Positions 20,566-31,394 of a DNA stretch of 64,000 nucleotides are shown piece by piece (the stretch's first letter is position 1; each line of letters opens with the position of its first letter). Both the position numbers and the translations under genes were made by a program. Source of the DNA: Anthostomella pinea (taxonomy: Eukaryota > Ascomycota > Sordariomycetes > Xylariales > Xylariaceae). The stretch spans positions 3,100,001 through 3,164,000 of the forward strand of contig CAUWAG010000010.1 in assembly GCA_963556695.1 (NCBI GenBank), read 5' to 3'. Under the pieces are notes generated by a model. It did not search any database and was not told the origin of the DNA. It saw nothing but the letters and a program-made list of their open reading frames with translations.

Positions 20566-21864
20566 GGTGCTGTCGGTTATGAAGCTTGTTCTGAATGCTT
20601 CGTCTTCGTAGTTCCAAGTCTAATACTTAAAACGTGGCAGACCGTCATTTCGTTTGAGAGGGTGTTGCACGTGATATCACTTTTCTATGGGGCAGTGACG
20701 GTCTAAGTTTTTTTGAGGTAACTCAAAACGTGGGGGTAGGGGGTGGGTGGGCTGGCGGGGTGTGAGGGGGGAGGACCTAGGTACGATGTTCAAGGTGAGG
20801 TTGGGTGGGCCCTTCCAGCCCTACAGGTAGGGATTGTATAACCGTAGGGAGTAGGTAGGGATGTAGGGATCCATGTCAGAGCACCTCCACTTAGAAGTTA
20901 GCGGGCCAAGCAAGGCTCCTCCCCTTACTGTGTACAAGGCTTATCAACCTGCAACCTGCATCCTCTTGCTCTTCCTCTTCCTCTTCCAGCATGGAGCTAT
21001 GCACCTGGCAACAATCCTGCAAACACTGCATGAAGGAAGTTCACTTCGCTGTGTTCAGAGGCCCTTTCTGCTGGTGGTACGGTCAGTTCTCTGCTCCTCT
21101 GTCGACTTCCCTTCACCTGGCACGTGAGTTGCCTGGTTATCTAGGGCTATCTAGCCCGGTAAACATCTGGTTTGTCTTGGCTGTGACGCTGGTGAGTCAG
21201 GGCAGTCCCCGGACATGAAGCAAGCTGGCGTGTCTTTGTCTGTAGTACACGAGCGTATCGAGGGTGGCCTAATGCAAGCAATGGCTTCACATCCTGTTTG
21301 ATAAGCAGCCAGGCAGCCAGCACCAGGGTGCTTGGAAAGTGACCAACGGGGTGACGATCCTCTATCTGTCTGTCCGCCTGTCAACTTATGTCTGCTGCTG
21401 GTTGCATTGATTACCTATACTAAAAGATGCAGTGCTAAGTCGGAGGGCAGCTGCAGCCGTGCGTGACTCCTATTGCCCACTGAGTGTGGCTACGCGGTCA
21501 GGGGTTGCCTCTTTTTATTCCCGGCACAGTAATCGAGATGCCCAACTCTCACGTGCTAAGTAGAACTACGTATCTTACATGCGTAACGTCAGTCGAATGC
21601 AGTACGCACTTATACCTAAAGAGGAAATCCCCGGCCATCCAGCACATGAGGAGGGGCCATTGCTGACGTTCCTATTCCTGCCATATCGGGACGCGGGGTG
21701 ATACCAAGTCGTCCTTGGACACTCGTGTGTATATCATACAACTCATAGTGAGAAGTAGCCCTATTATTTTGTGAAGTTTCCCGAACCACAGGAGTACTTA
21801 TTCAATTGTGAATTTTACCTACGTCCCAGCCCCAGTCGTAGAATACACATTGCCGAAATCAACC
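20566..21864. other. No gene recognised; contains a strong G-quadruplex motif
   Basis: No coding similarity was seen. On the plus strand, 20732-20771 holds six G-runs of 3-6 bases separated by 1-5 bases (GGGGG-TA-GGGGG-T-GGG-T-GGG, then GGGG and GGGGGG). The rest is unremarkable. Confidence 0.55.
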
Positions 21865-22289
21865 ATGACTGAGTTCAAAGACATCACGCTCCAGAGGGCA
21901 AGACGGTCCCCAACCGTCGGGATCTTGCTTCTCAGTCTGTTTGCTGTTGCGGTAAGCCCAACCGATTAGCAGTCAAAGTCGGCAAAATCCCTAACTGCTT
22001 CCAGTATGTAGTGATCAGGTTGGCGGATGTTAGCTACAGGGTTTACTCCAAGTACGACCTCCTGGAAGACGATCCGAGGTTGGTGCGCAATACATGGGGT
22101 GTCGTTCGGAAATTCCTGACATGCGTGATTAGATTTGCTGAAGCTTCGACTTCTGATCAAGAATGTGCTGTCCTCTCTGATAAGAGGCCAGGCTCAGCAT
22201 GCTCGAGTCTACATGCGATGGCACGGAATTCGACGCGTCAGACCGTCGCCGCCTCACGCCGCCGGGCCACAGCTTGCAACCCGATGTGA
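21865..22289 (+). CDS. Possible two-exon small membrane protein or gene stub
   Basis: Candidate model: join(21865..21951,22005..22289). Exon 1 (MTEFKDITLQRARRSPTVGI then LLLSLFAVA) has a hydrophobic segment and ends at GTAAGC. The 53-bp intron has a CTAAC branch and a TTCCAG acceptor. Exon 2 starts YVVIRLADVSYRVYSKYDLL. The join keeps one transmembrane helix intact and gives about 123 aa. No family was recognised; the layout recalls the membrane anchor of a P450 or other ER protein, so it could also be an N-terminal gene relic like others in this region. Confidence 0.28.
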
Positions 22290-23378
22290 AATACGGTAGC
22301 CCGCTGCACTCTGTTGTACCTACGCGTAGAAGCCATTGGGTACGGCGTACTAGGTGATGGGGACAGCTGAGGAAACACAGCCGAGCAACATCTACTCGGG
22401 CATTCTTCATGCACGTAGCGATAGAGCATAGCAGCGGGGGCCACGTGATCGTTGGAATACGAATATGGGATGACGATACAGGAGACTTTTGACGCAAGAT
22501 ATGAATGAACTATGGATGCCAATTTGAGCCGTACATTTTCTATGGCTAACGACGCTGTGACTTTGCTTAAGAGCGAGTGAACTATTTCGAGTCACGAAAC
22601 CCCTTGGAAGTCATATTATCGCCGGCCAACCTGACAGCCAAGCTCCGTATCCATTCTCTGACTGCGCTCTGAGCCACGTCAACCATCCCGACACTAGGTA
22701 GGATGCATATGTTGTAGTGACCGCAACTCTTTATTGTCACCAGTCAAGGTCTAAAATGATTCCACGTGTCTCTAGGCTGCTATACTATGATACCTACCTA
22801 GGCTGTCTCGTGGTGTTTTAGCGACCCCTCTTAACCTGCCATTCTAGCATAATATAGGCGAGTGGCATTATAATACTGTGTTTGAGATTATGACGTTCAT
22901 CGTTTTGAAGTTCATGTAAGAAGCCATTGTGCTTAGTAACTGGGTGGGGGACGTCTTTCGAATTGGATAGTTCCCTTAGTCCTACAACAGGATGTGCTGT
23001 TTACACGCTTCGTTAAACAGGAAAACCACCGAGGTCTTAAGGGACCCCAACTTTCACGATGGCGCTCAAAAAGATTCACATAGTTGAGCCTCTATACTTA
23101 CCAATTTTTAGCACAATCATATTACTCATCGAACATGTACTGGTACACTGAACCCTCATAAGTCTCCGTACACGTCCCTTCAAGCAATCAACGGTAAATC
23201 CATCAACCGGAATAAGCACACCGGAATAAGCAGTTGGATGTTTGTGGGCCATGCTTGACGCTTATTCCAGGGCGCTTATTCTAAGGATAGAAAATACCCC
23301 TGAATGTACGAGCCTGAGAACGGGGTGTAAGGTACGGAGATTTAAGAGGATTCAGTGTGGCTCAGACTCGGCACCTAC
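22290..23378. other. No gene recognised (1.1 kb)
   Basis: Short frames only. Near its end, GGAATAAGC occurs twice (23209-23217, 23223-23231) and its inverse GCTTATTC twice (23260-23268, 23274-23281), giving a paired inverted repeat just before the SDR/P450 relics. Confidence 0.45.
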
Positions 23379-23690
23379 CATCACGACAATACAATTCACC
23401 AACGCCGAAATCCCGCGGCTTGATGGGAAAACGGTGATCATGACCGGTAAGAGTCGGTCAAGCCCCTGGGTGTTCATGTGCCAATGTGCTCTGAAGCTTT
23501 GTAGGCTCCGCCTCAGGCATTGGCTATGGTGCCGCCAAGATGATGGCCAACAAAGGGGCAAAGGTGCAGATCCTAGACACCAAGCCACGGAGGAGAGCGA
23601 ACTGCCCGCGGAGCTGCCGGTCGAGCTGACCAGTCTGCAATGTCACCAATGCCGATATCATCTCGAGCCAAAGGGACATCGACATCAACA
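23379..23690 (+). pseudogene. Short-chain dehydrogenase N-terminal fragment
   Basis: EIPRLDGKTVIMTG is followed by a GTAAGA...TTTGTAG intron (23447-23504), and then GSASGIGYGAAKMMANKGAK and VQILDTK. Together this is the SDR cofactor-binding start (TGxxxGIG) and second beta strand. It continues with a frame change into a likely NADIIS region and ends where the P450 fragment begins. The catalytic half is missing. The intron position is sensible, which argues for a once-functional gene. Confidence 0.75.
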
Positions 23691-24191
23691 GGTTAACACA
23701 CCAGCCCCTGTTGCAATCCGCCTATGCGGAGGTCCTCCGTCTACGGCTGTCCATACTCGTGAGTAGAATCGTAGAATACCATGACGTCGTGTTTGAAGGC
23801 TGGACCATCCCGCGCGGCGACTACATCCTAATGCCTACGAACGCCATGCACTTCAACGTAGAGGCACGGACTCGGGCCGGACGGCCGCCCCAGATCCCCT
23901 CGCCTCGAGCGCTTCGACGCGGACCGTTTCCTCGTGCCCACCGACGCCGGGCCCCAGTCCAATCAGGACGGGCTGGCCTGTCTGTGGATTTCTTTCAGTG
24001 GGGGAGATCCTATGGGTCCCGGGAGACATCTCGCGAAGCTGGTTGGTTGCCTTTGCTTACGTATTCTTGAAGTACGACTTAGAGATGAAGTCGTGGATGC
24101 CGACAAGGTGCAGTGCAACAGGCGGTACGCGGCCTTTGGTTTCTTGCCGCCGGACCGCGCGGTACCGTTTAGGATCAGTAGAAAGGGGTAG
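23691..24191 (+). pseudogene. Cytochrome P450 C-terminal fragment without heme cysteine
   Basis: Starts at the K-helix: LLQSAYAEVLRLRLSILVSR includes the ExxR motif (EVLR). It continues VVFEGWTIPRGDYILMPTNA, then in a second frame RFDADRFLVPTDAGPQSNQD and WISFSGGDPMGPGRHLAKL. The heme loop normally reads MCPGRH; here the cysteine codon is replaced, giving MGPGRH. A third frame gives FAYVFLKYDLEMKSW and the end returns to AAFGFLPPDRAVPFRI. At least three frameshifts plus loss of the heme ligand make it non-functional. It follows the SDR fragment with no spacer. Confidence 0.8.
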
Positions 24192-24765
24192 AGAAGAACG
24201 TTGTTGGCGGTGACGGATCACGGCACAGGGGTAAACAGATGGACTTCGCAGCACAAGGGCTATATATCTAGCACCGTCAGTACCTAAAACTAGGCAACCA
24301 CACCTTAGAGGCATTCTTTTACACCTGGGCGTCTCATCCTGACGATTGCGAAACCTGCAGTGGTCCTATCAGGTGGCAGACCGGAACGATGACCCTTCAA
24401 TACAGGCGTGCACGTGCATCCTCAAGTAGAACAACACCGCTATCTGAAATGGAGGACAACACTCGTAGAGTATGTATGAATGATTGCTGGATCCAGATAA
24501 GTAGGTGATCTGGAATATGTGGTGGTACATAATAAACAACTGATGAGTCATAGAGCATTGCTCAGGTTGGGTTCCTGTACCTCGTACCGTCCATGTGAAT
24601 ATGTATTGGGAGGATTGGCCATCAGCTCTAGCTAGATAGATGGTCCCAGAGGTGGTTGATCTGCACCTTGTGCTAAACTGGCCGCGAGCACCATCGAGGT
24701 ACCTCGTCGTGCCTTTCTATGTCGATCGTCTGCGCTCACAGCAATGACGGTCGTCGTACCCCAGA
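24192..24765. other. No gene recognised (0.57 kb)
   Basis: Spacer between the P450 relic and the convergent 3' end of the GH76 gene. Nothing recognisable. Confidence 0.5.
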
Positions 24766-26365
24766 TCAGCCTAGGACGAGGGTTCCGAGCAGCAAAGCGC
24801 CCATGATCGCCCCGACACTGATCGCAGCTCGCGAGCCCCTACCGGTCGTAGTTGCAGAGTCCGACGTTGAGCTTGAGGGTCCGGACGAGTCACCCGTAGT
24901 CGTGCCGTTACCACCACTACCACTGTCGGTAGTGTTGGTCGGTGCGATCGTGGCCTCTGTAGTCATGATACTAATCAGAGCACCGAGGACGCTCATCTGG
25001 GATCCGGCACCAGTGGTGCCGTCAAACTTGCCGGTCCAAACTGACCCGCACATACGGCCATTATCACCCCCAGTGCACTGTGCGACAGCGGCGGCGGTAC
25101 TCGTCTTGAGCGTTGAAAGGATGGCCTCGACTGTATACGGCGCGAGCTTCATGGTCGACCCCAGTGACCGGTGCAGGATCGCCTTGTAAAACGTCATGTC
25201 GGTGTTGCAGTTATCTGGCTCGCATGCTACGTCAGACGCGGCACCATCTGGGAAGAAGACTTCAATTGTTCTCTTCACCAGCCCGTCAACGCGAGTCCTC
25301 CAGGTATTCTGGCCGGTGTAGTTGTACATCTGAGCGGAGCCCTCGAGCAGCAAGGCAGCGGTGTATGAGAACTGGAGTTTGTTGATCTCGTCGCAGTCAT
25401 CCTCCACATTTGTACCGTCATAGACGCTGAAATCCTCGTCGATCAGCCCCAGGTCCCAGATGTCGTTGTAGATTTGCGAAGCCAGGTCAGCCGCTGTCTG
25501 ATTATCCATTGTGCGAGCCAGCTGAGCCCCGAGGCTGAAGTAAGCTGCGTTTGCGGCGGCTGCAAGCCAGTCAGTACCATCTCGTCATCAAGAAGCAGGG
25601 ACGCTGCGATACGCACTGCTAATGTAATTATACCCATCATTGAACGTGAAGATCTGCCACCTCAAGGAGTTTGCACACTTCGATGCTCGTCGTTCCTCGA
25701 TCGACTGCTCATCGAAAATATTCTTCGCCAACGTCTGCCATTGCGGTTCGCCCGTGGCTGGATCAGCAAAACCGGTTTCATCAGCGAGTATAGCAGCCAG
25801 GGCCCAGAAGCTCTGGTCGTCGTTGCCCATACTCCGCGTCCAGTTGGCGGGCATGTAGTCGTCGTCCTCGGCGGTCTGAAACAGCAGACCCTGCAATATC
25901 GTCTTGTCGAATGTTGTGTTGCCGGTGTGGATCCGGTAATCTAACAGCGTCGCCCACTTGATCATTCAGGGTCAGTGATGGCTCATTCCGGTGGTTGCGA
26001 GCGCTCGTGAGTCCGGGCCAGCGTCGTGGTGTCGCAACTGTGCAATTCCCGTCGACAAAGCACAAGCTCAGCAACAACCCCTGCCACCACTCACCAATGC
26101 GCCGCCTGTCCAGAAGGCATAATCAGGCTGAGGAAGAACACCGGGAATCTCGCCGGGCTGGTCGCCGGTGTAGAAGCTCATCAGGTCCTCTGCCACCAGA
26201 GCAGCCGCCTCCTTGACCGAGTCTGCGTGCTTGTCAATCACTGCTGCGAGACGTTGTTGGTGCCGAGTACCCACCTGCATCATTCACGTCCACTGTCAAG
26301 CCAGCGAGAGCAGCTGGGGCCAGTGACACCAGCTGAGCCAGCAAGGAGTACGACAGTCTGGTCAT
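24766..26365 (-). CDS. GH76 endo-alpha-1,6-mannosidase, Dfg5/Dcw1 type, GPI-anchored
   Basis: Model: complement(join(24766..25559,25617..25956,26095..26222,26275..26365)), 450 aa, phases consistent and introns GT-AG. The signal peptide is MTRLSYSLLAQLVSLAPAAL. The mature start VNDADSVKEAAALVAEDLMS, the block PGVLPQPDYAFWTGGAL and MGNDDQSFWALAA (the adjacent catalytic Asp pair) are hallmarks of the family. The C-terminus is Ser/Thr/Gly-rich, then a hydrophobic tail AISVGAIMGALLLGTLVLG, fitting a GPI-anchor signal. Family members act at the plasma membrane and wall, and are thought to transfer GPI-glycoproteins into the wall glucan. For the first intron I chose acceptor CACGCAG, giving 52 bp; a nearer AG would give an implausible 34-bp intron. 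Confidence 0.88.
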
Positions 26366-26908
26366 CGTAAAGAGTCGCGCTGTATGGTTCGAGCGTCAAG
26401 ATTCCAGAATCATGGCGCACAGAGTATGCCGACACTTGAAGATCGGAACTGGTAGGACTGGCTACTCTTATCATTATTACATTCTTCTTTGGGCAATAAG
26501 GCCAATTTCTGCTATGCCCGTTTCAACTTCCCATCGACCCGTTGCGCCAAATAGCGCCTTTTCTAAAAGCAATCCAACGACTGCGCCTCGCGGACTCGGC
26601 CCACACCAGCCTGGGAGGATCGCTAGAGAGCTTGGCAGGGGTATAAAAGTTATTAGCATGCGATGGGGCCCCTGAAGGCTGAAGGCTGAAGCCGGCGCGA
26701 ACTGATAAATTGGGGTTGAACTGCCGTTCAGCGTCATCCCCAGGGCAATGAATGGAACATGCTCGTCTTCTCCGGCGCCAGTGAGCTCCTTCATTGTCTC
26801 GGTGGACGGCAGAATATCACCGACCAGGCCGTCGGCGGAGGTCCCACTCCTGTCCTGGGTTCGCGTGCGTTCCTCGGACGTCTGGCTGTAGCCCACCCAC
26901 TGGAGTAC

Positions 26909-27227
26909 GCCGTCTACACGGATGTGACGAGGATCAAAATAGCCGGGGCCCGAGAAGCAGTCTTTTTAAGATGGTGCAATTGCCATTGTGGATTCTCCGG
27001 GCAGACGGTCGTGGTTGAGCACTATACATAGGATGCTATCAGCAGTCCCGCATTGCTGTTAGACCGAGATCAATCATCAGGCACATTCGGCTAGGCGTCT
27101 TGTCTGGTAGAATGTAGGTATAAAATAATAGGGAAGTTATGAACGACTGCATAGAAAAGATGGGGCGATGGGGCTTATGCACGGCGGCGTGCCAGCCGTG
27201 CCGGCAGGAAACAGACCACCCAATTCC
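26909..27227 (+). repeat. Dispersed direct repeat, left copy
   Basis: About 320 bp similar, in the same orientation, to 29353-29626. Shared words include GTCTACACGGA-GTGACGAGGAT near the start, GGGAAGTTATGAACGACTGC in the middle, then AAAAGATGGGGC, ACGGCGGCGTGCC and CAGACC-CCCAATT at the end. Copies differ by indels and substitutions. The pair flanks the small secreted protein gene at 27972-28475. Confidence 0.75.
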
Positions 27228-27971
27228 ATTGAGACACCTGCTCGCGCTCGTTCGAGGTGATCATTACAAGGTCGTTCGAAGGTGTCGGGACCATGAAGGT
27301 CCACCATGGGCCTGTTGAGTCAGAGAGGAATGTACGGGGGTCGGACTCTTACTCACTTCCTCATAGCCAAGGTCGATGACTTGAGGAGCGGCGAAAAGGT
27401 CCTTGGGCCCCTGAAGTCGTCTCCCGGGGCCTTGAACCGTCCTTCTAGGGTCGCTGATCGATGGCCCCGGAGGATTAGCCGCTCGTTCCAGAATATAAGA
27501 CCGGACTAGATGGCATACATGGTCCTGAGTAAAACATTGCACCTGGAACATGATTAAGAGCAAGACAGTGAAGCACGTAGCTGCCCACACGATGTTTACG
27601 GGCAACAATATGGCAGCCAGCAAAGGATATCCGCTCTAGAGCATGTGACGAGAGTGCATGATGTCCTTAGGAACATGATAGACAAGTTGTATATTCGGAA
27701 AGAAGAATGAATGTCCTCGGATAATACGATACAAAAGTTACACCCTAATATATAACCCAGACCCGTCAAGGCCATGAAAAACAATGACGCCATATCCATA
27801 CTATAGTTAGAGACAAAGGGTCAAACTTTGTCAACTATACGCTCCCCCTGCCCACGCCTCGCGCGCAATGCCTGAGATACTTTACGGAATTAGTTTCCTG
27901 TCTAGCGCGAGGAACAGAACGTCGAATGTCACGTACCTATCTGACCCCACCATGGTGCGAACGGAGCGCGT

Positions 27972-28475
27972 TCAGTCCATCATGAAGCTCTTGATAACCT
28001 GAAAGTCATCGTTGTAGTAGGTGTTCACGGCAAGGCAGCCCCCCGAACTGGACACGTGCTGACTGAACCCCTTGCAGCCCGAGTCGGAGTATGCTTTGTA
28101 TCCATGTCAGCTGGCGTCGATAGGAGCAGGATATCCTCCCGCGAACTTACCAAACGCCTGAGTGAGCGGTCCCAAACCGTAGAAGAACGACACGGTGTCA
28201 TTGGCCAGGTTTTTGCACTCTCGGAGGGCAGGTGAGGCATGGTAGGTATTGGTATTCTTGCCCTCGTTGTTCAGGCTGTAACCATCGGTGTTAGGAAACC
28301 TGGGCTAGTAGAGGGTATGAAGGTGGAAAACTTGCCAGTTGACTGCTTCGTACTGGTTCAGCTTGGAGTTGGCGCGAGCTGCGAGTTGGCTGTTGTCGAC
28401 TGTGGCGACCGGAGAAGCGTTGGCGGTGATGGCCAGGAGGCTCACGACGGCAGCAAAGGAGCTGGTGAACTGCAT
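27972..28475 (-). CDS. Small secreted four-cysteine protein (effector-like, unknown function)
   Basis: Model: complement(join(27972..28093,28151..28275,28336..28475)), 128 aa. The signal peptide is MQFTSSFAAVVSLLAITANA. The mature part reads NSKLNQYEAVNCLNNEGKNT, then NTYHASPALRECKNLANDTV and YSDSGCKGFSQHVSSSGGCL, ending IKSFMMD. This model has four cysteines. The first intron must end in phase 2. The best donor is GCAAGT (a GC-AG intron, 60 bp, CTAAC branch); an alternative GTACGA donor further upstream would remove one cysteine. The second intron is ordinary GT-AG (57 bp). No family was recognised. Size, signal peptide and cysteines fit a secreted effector or small wall protein. A 28-bp tandem duplication lies in the upstream region. 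Confidence 0.75.
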
Positions 28476-28692
28476 GGTGCTTGTGTGGGTTCTCGACTGT
28501 TTGGCTTGTGGAAGATTGTGTTGAGGTTTGCGTTTGCAATAGAGTGAATAGAGCTGGAAGTCTGAGCAGGCGGATGATTGTGGATGATGTTGTGGATGTT
28601 GATGTCGTCTAAAATGGCGGCGAGAGGGCCTCGTTTTATGTTCACCACTGGAGCCATGACGTCCCGCCAACATCCGCATGTTGCGAATGGCC

Positions 28693-28748
28693 TCTCTCTT
28701 CCACAGCCCGTGGGATGGAATCTCTCTTCCATAGCCCGTAGGATGGAA
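28693..28748. repeat. 28-bp tandem duplication upstream of the secreted-protein gene
   Basis: Two adjacent 28-bp units starting TCTCTCTTCCA and ending GGATGGAA differ at only two positions, both C/T or G/A changes. They lie 218 bp upstream of the start codon at 28475, in the probable promoter or 5' UTR. Confidence 0.8.
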
Positions 28749-29882
28749 GGATACGACATTCGGCCGCAGCAGAGGTAAGCCATTCCTTTTCCAATGATGA
28801 ATCTCGATGGACTGGACATTCACGTCGCGTGCTGGATGCTCGCACAAGACTAGTCTATCCCCTGCGGCTCATTAAGGATCGATATCGGCTTCCTGCGACG
28901 GAGCTCGATGAGTACAGATATGCTACAGCGTCAGCCAACGACACGGATCACATAGAATTCGACGGATGACGATGGGCTCGCGACTTCAATCCTCTGGGAT
29001 CACAAATGACAAAGCGGGTCTTGGTTAAGGATTAGACAGTAGACTACATGGTGGACCGTTCATGGCTGAATGAGGCCAAAAGACCCAGGAAGCTGAGGCT
29101 GAGAGATCTACCTCGATCCTAATTCTCCCAAGCTGAGTCAAGCATAACGTTCCGTGATCTATATTTACAGTTTCACAAGATCGACCAGGCAAGAGGCGTA
29201 CGCGTCACGTAGAGCATCCATACTGCCGTAAGAATAGCACCTGAGGATGATGGGAGACTGATGGTGAGAAGGACGATATTCTGACTCAGTTTCAGTCGTC
29301 CCATTCCTGTTCTCGGGTTCGGGTTCGCGTGCGTTTTTTGGAGCTGTATGCCGGCGTCTACACGGACGTGACGAGGATGAAGATAGCGTAGACGGGCAGT
29401 CCTTCCGCGTTGGTGCAATTGGCATCGTGGACTCTCTGGGCAGATGGTCGTTGCTAACTTTTAGAGTAGGATGCTGTCAGTAGTTCCCCTTCCCCGTATT
29501 GTCTGGTAGTTGTAGGTAATAGAATAATGGGGAAGTTATGAACGACTGCATAAGGTAGAAAAGATGGGGCTCCTTCTTATGCGCCACGGCGGCGTGCCGG
29601 CACGCAACAGACCGCCCAATTGAATTGAACATTGGAGCGCCTAGGTGCCCGCGCTGCAGGTGCCGCGTTACTGGGCTATTTCGGAATTACGAGCCTCGGA
29701 GCTCTCAAGCTTTCCTGCTGGCTGCTAGGTAGCTGCTGGCTGCTGCTACTATACGACACTCCTACGTAATGGAATCCCATATATCAGAGAAAGGTTGCGA
29801 GAGGCCGAGACGACGCCTTTGATCCATCTGCTATGGACCCGTCGCCTCCAACAAGGTCACCACCCACTTCGGCTTCCTCCCA
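28749..29882. other. Gene-free stretch with repeat copy
   Basis: Divergent intergenic region between the secreted protein and the Aim32-like gene. It contains the right copy of the dispersed repeat and otherwise nothing recognised. Confidence 0.45.
29353..29626 (+). repeat. Dispersed direct repeat, right copy
   Basis: Partner of 26909-27227, in the same orientation, with scattered indels. It contains the shared words GGGAAGTTATGAACGACTGC and ACGGCGGCGTGCC. No TIRs, LTRs or coding frame could be assigned. Confidence 0.75.
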
Positions 29883-31006
29883 ATGTCGCTGCGACCGCTC
29901 CTCCGACGGTTGTGGAAACATGCATTCAGCACGCAAACCCCGATAACGGCGCGACATCTGATGACCGTTCCACGATGCCCCGAGCCAACCTGCGAATGCG
30001 CCAACACGCCAAAGATGCCTGACGGCCTTGAGATAGACCGCGAGGCAAAACTGAACGGCCTGATCTCCAGCTATGCCGAGCAAGTCCTTGTCTGTACCGA
30101 TAAGAACGACTGGATGTCGCGTATTGAGGAGGATAACAGCGGCGACAACCTCGCAGCAGATCTCAAGGAATTGATCGGTCGCGGGGGTATCTATAGTGAT
30201 GTAAGCCCCTCTGCAAGTCAGTGCGCTTTGCTGCGCTACAGTCGACGACACAAGTCTGGTCGCAAGGTTACTGACGATAAGTGTGCGCGCAGCCCTTCCA
30301 CAACATCTCCGTTCTCAACTCGTCGTTTCCGTCTTCGATATCCAGACGCCCGGAAGTCCAGAATACGTCCGCTTATCTTTTGCCCAGCTTCAAATACGTC
30401 CCCTTCCTCCCGCGCGTCTCGTTTGATTCCGTCCAAGCGCTGGTCAAGGGCTACCTTCTGCCCCCAAAACTACATCCCATGAACGATGGGCTGTCGCTTA
30501 TACATAAGGACCGACTGCTGAGGAAAGAGGCATATCAGCATATGCTGTACGGAGTGCGCGATGTGAACGATGTTTTGGTCTTGATATGTGGGCACGGCGG
30601 AAGAGACATGCGGTGTGGCGTCATGGGGCCGGTTCTTCAAGCAGAGTTTGGGAAGCAACTGCCCCAAGCGGGAATCGAGGTCTTGCGAGGACCAGTGATT
30701 GATGAGAGCGTGTCTGCCCCGCCACTTTCGGGGACAGGAGGGGATGTCTCGTCCACCGCAAGAGTCGGCCTCATCAGTCACATTGGGGGGCACAAGTTTG
30801 CAGGGAACGTTATCATATACCTACCGCCGGCCCTGAAGAATAACGCCGGAAATGCGCATCCGTTGGCGGGCCACGGTGTATGGTATGGGAGGATAGAGCC
30901 AAAGCACGTGGAGGGGGTAATCCAGAAGACGATACTCGAGGGCAATATCATCTCCGACCACTTCAGAGGCGCAATCAAGCAAGGCGGAGAAATCGTAAGA
31001 CTATAG
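29883..31006 (+). CDS. Sucrase/ferredoxin-like family protein, Aim32 type (mitochondrial Fe-S)
   Basis: Model: join(29883..30200,30293..31006), 343 aa, with a GTAAGC donor and GCGCAG acceptor. The N-terminus MSLRPLLRRLWKHAFSTQTP is Arg-rich and amphipathic, fitting mitochondrial import. The C-terminal thioredoxin-like ferredoxin domain has CGHGGRDMRCG (Cys205 and Cys214) and SHIGGHKFAGN (His269 and His273). The C-x8-C and H-x3-H spacing is that reported for the yeast Aim32 [2Fe-2S] ligands. The ending HGVWYGRIEPKHVEGVI is typical. Yeast Aim32 is linked to mitochondrial redox quality control and protein import. The first exon carries a further Cys pair (CPEPTCECAN). It is head-to-tail with the Cyc2-like mitochondrial flavoprotein that follows. 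Confidence 0.88.
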
Positions 31007-31394
31007 ATCAATAGATCTGCGGTATGTAAATAAAGACTTGTACAATCTTGACTCTTTCGCAACTGAGCAAATTCATGAGCGACTTGGGCTGTAGGAACTT
31101 ACAGCTTAACATGGCTGTTGCATATGTCTAGGTATTGTGTTGAGCGAGGAGCCAGCAATCAATGACCACTCAACCCGAGTCGTGTCCTATCTGAAGCAAG
31201 ACAGCCAGGTCTTCGCACACTGCAGTCACAACTGGGTATAGGGGTAGTTGTGTCGAGCTCGAGCTCGCGGCTTGCCGGACCGCCTGCAGCTGGCACTAGT
31301 CGGTACTCACCTCATATCTTTAGACACCTTGAGCAGGTCACACTCACACAGTCACCACGATGAGAGACACTCACCCAGAAATGAGCTGAGATCA

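Noticed and set aside
26241..26274. 34-bp intron in the GH76 gene
   Set aside because: It keeps the frame but is too short; using acceptor CACGCAG gives a normal 52-bp intron and the family-like VNDADSVKEAA.
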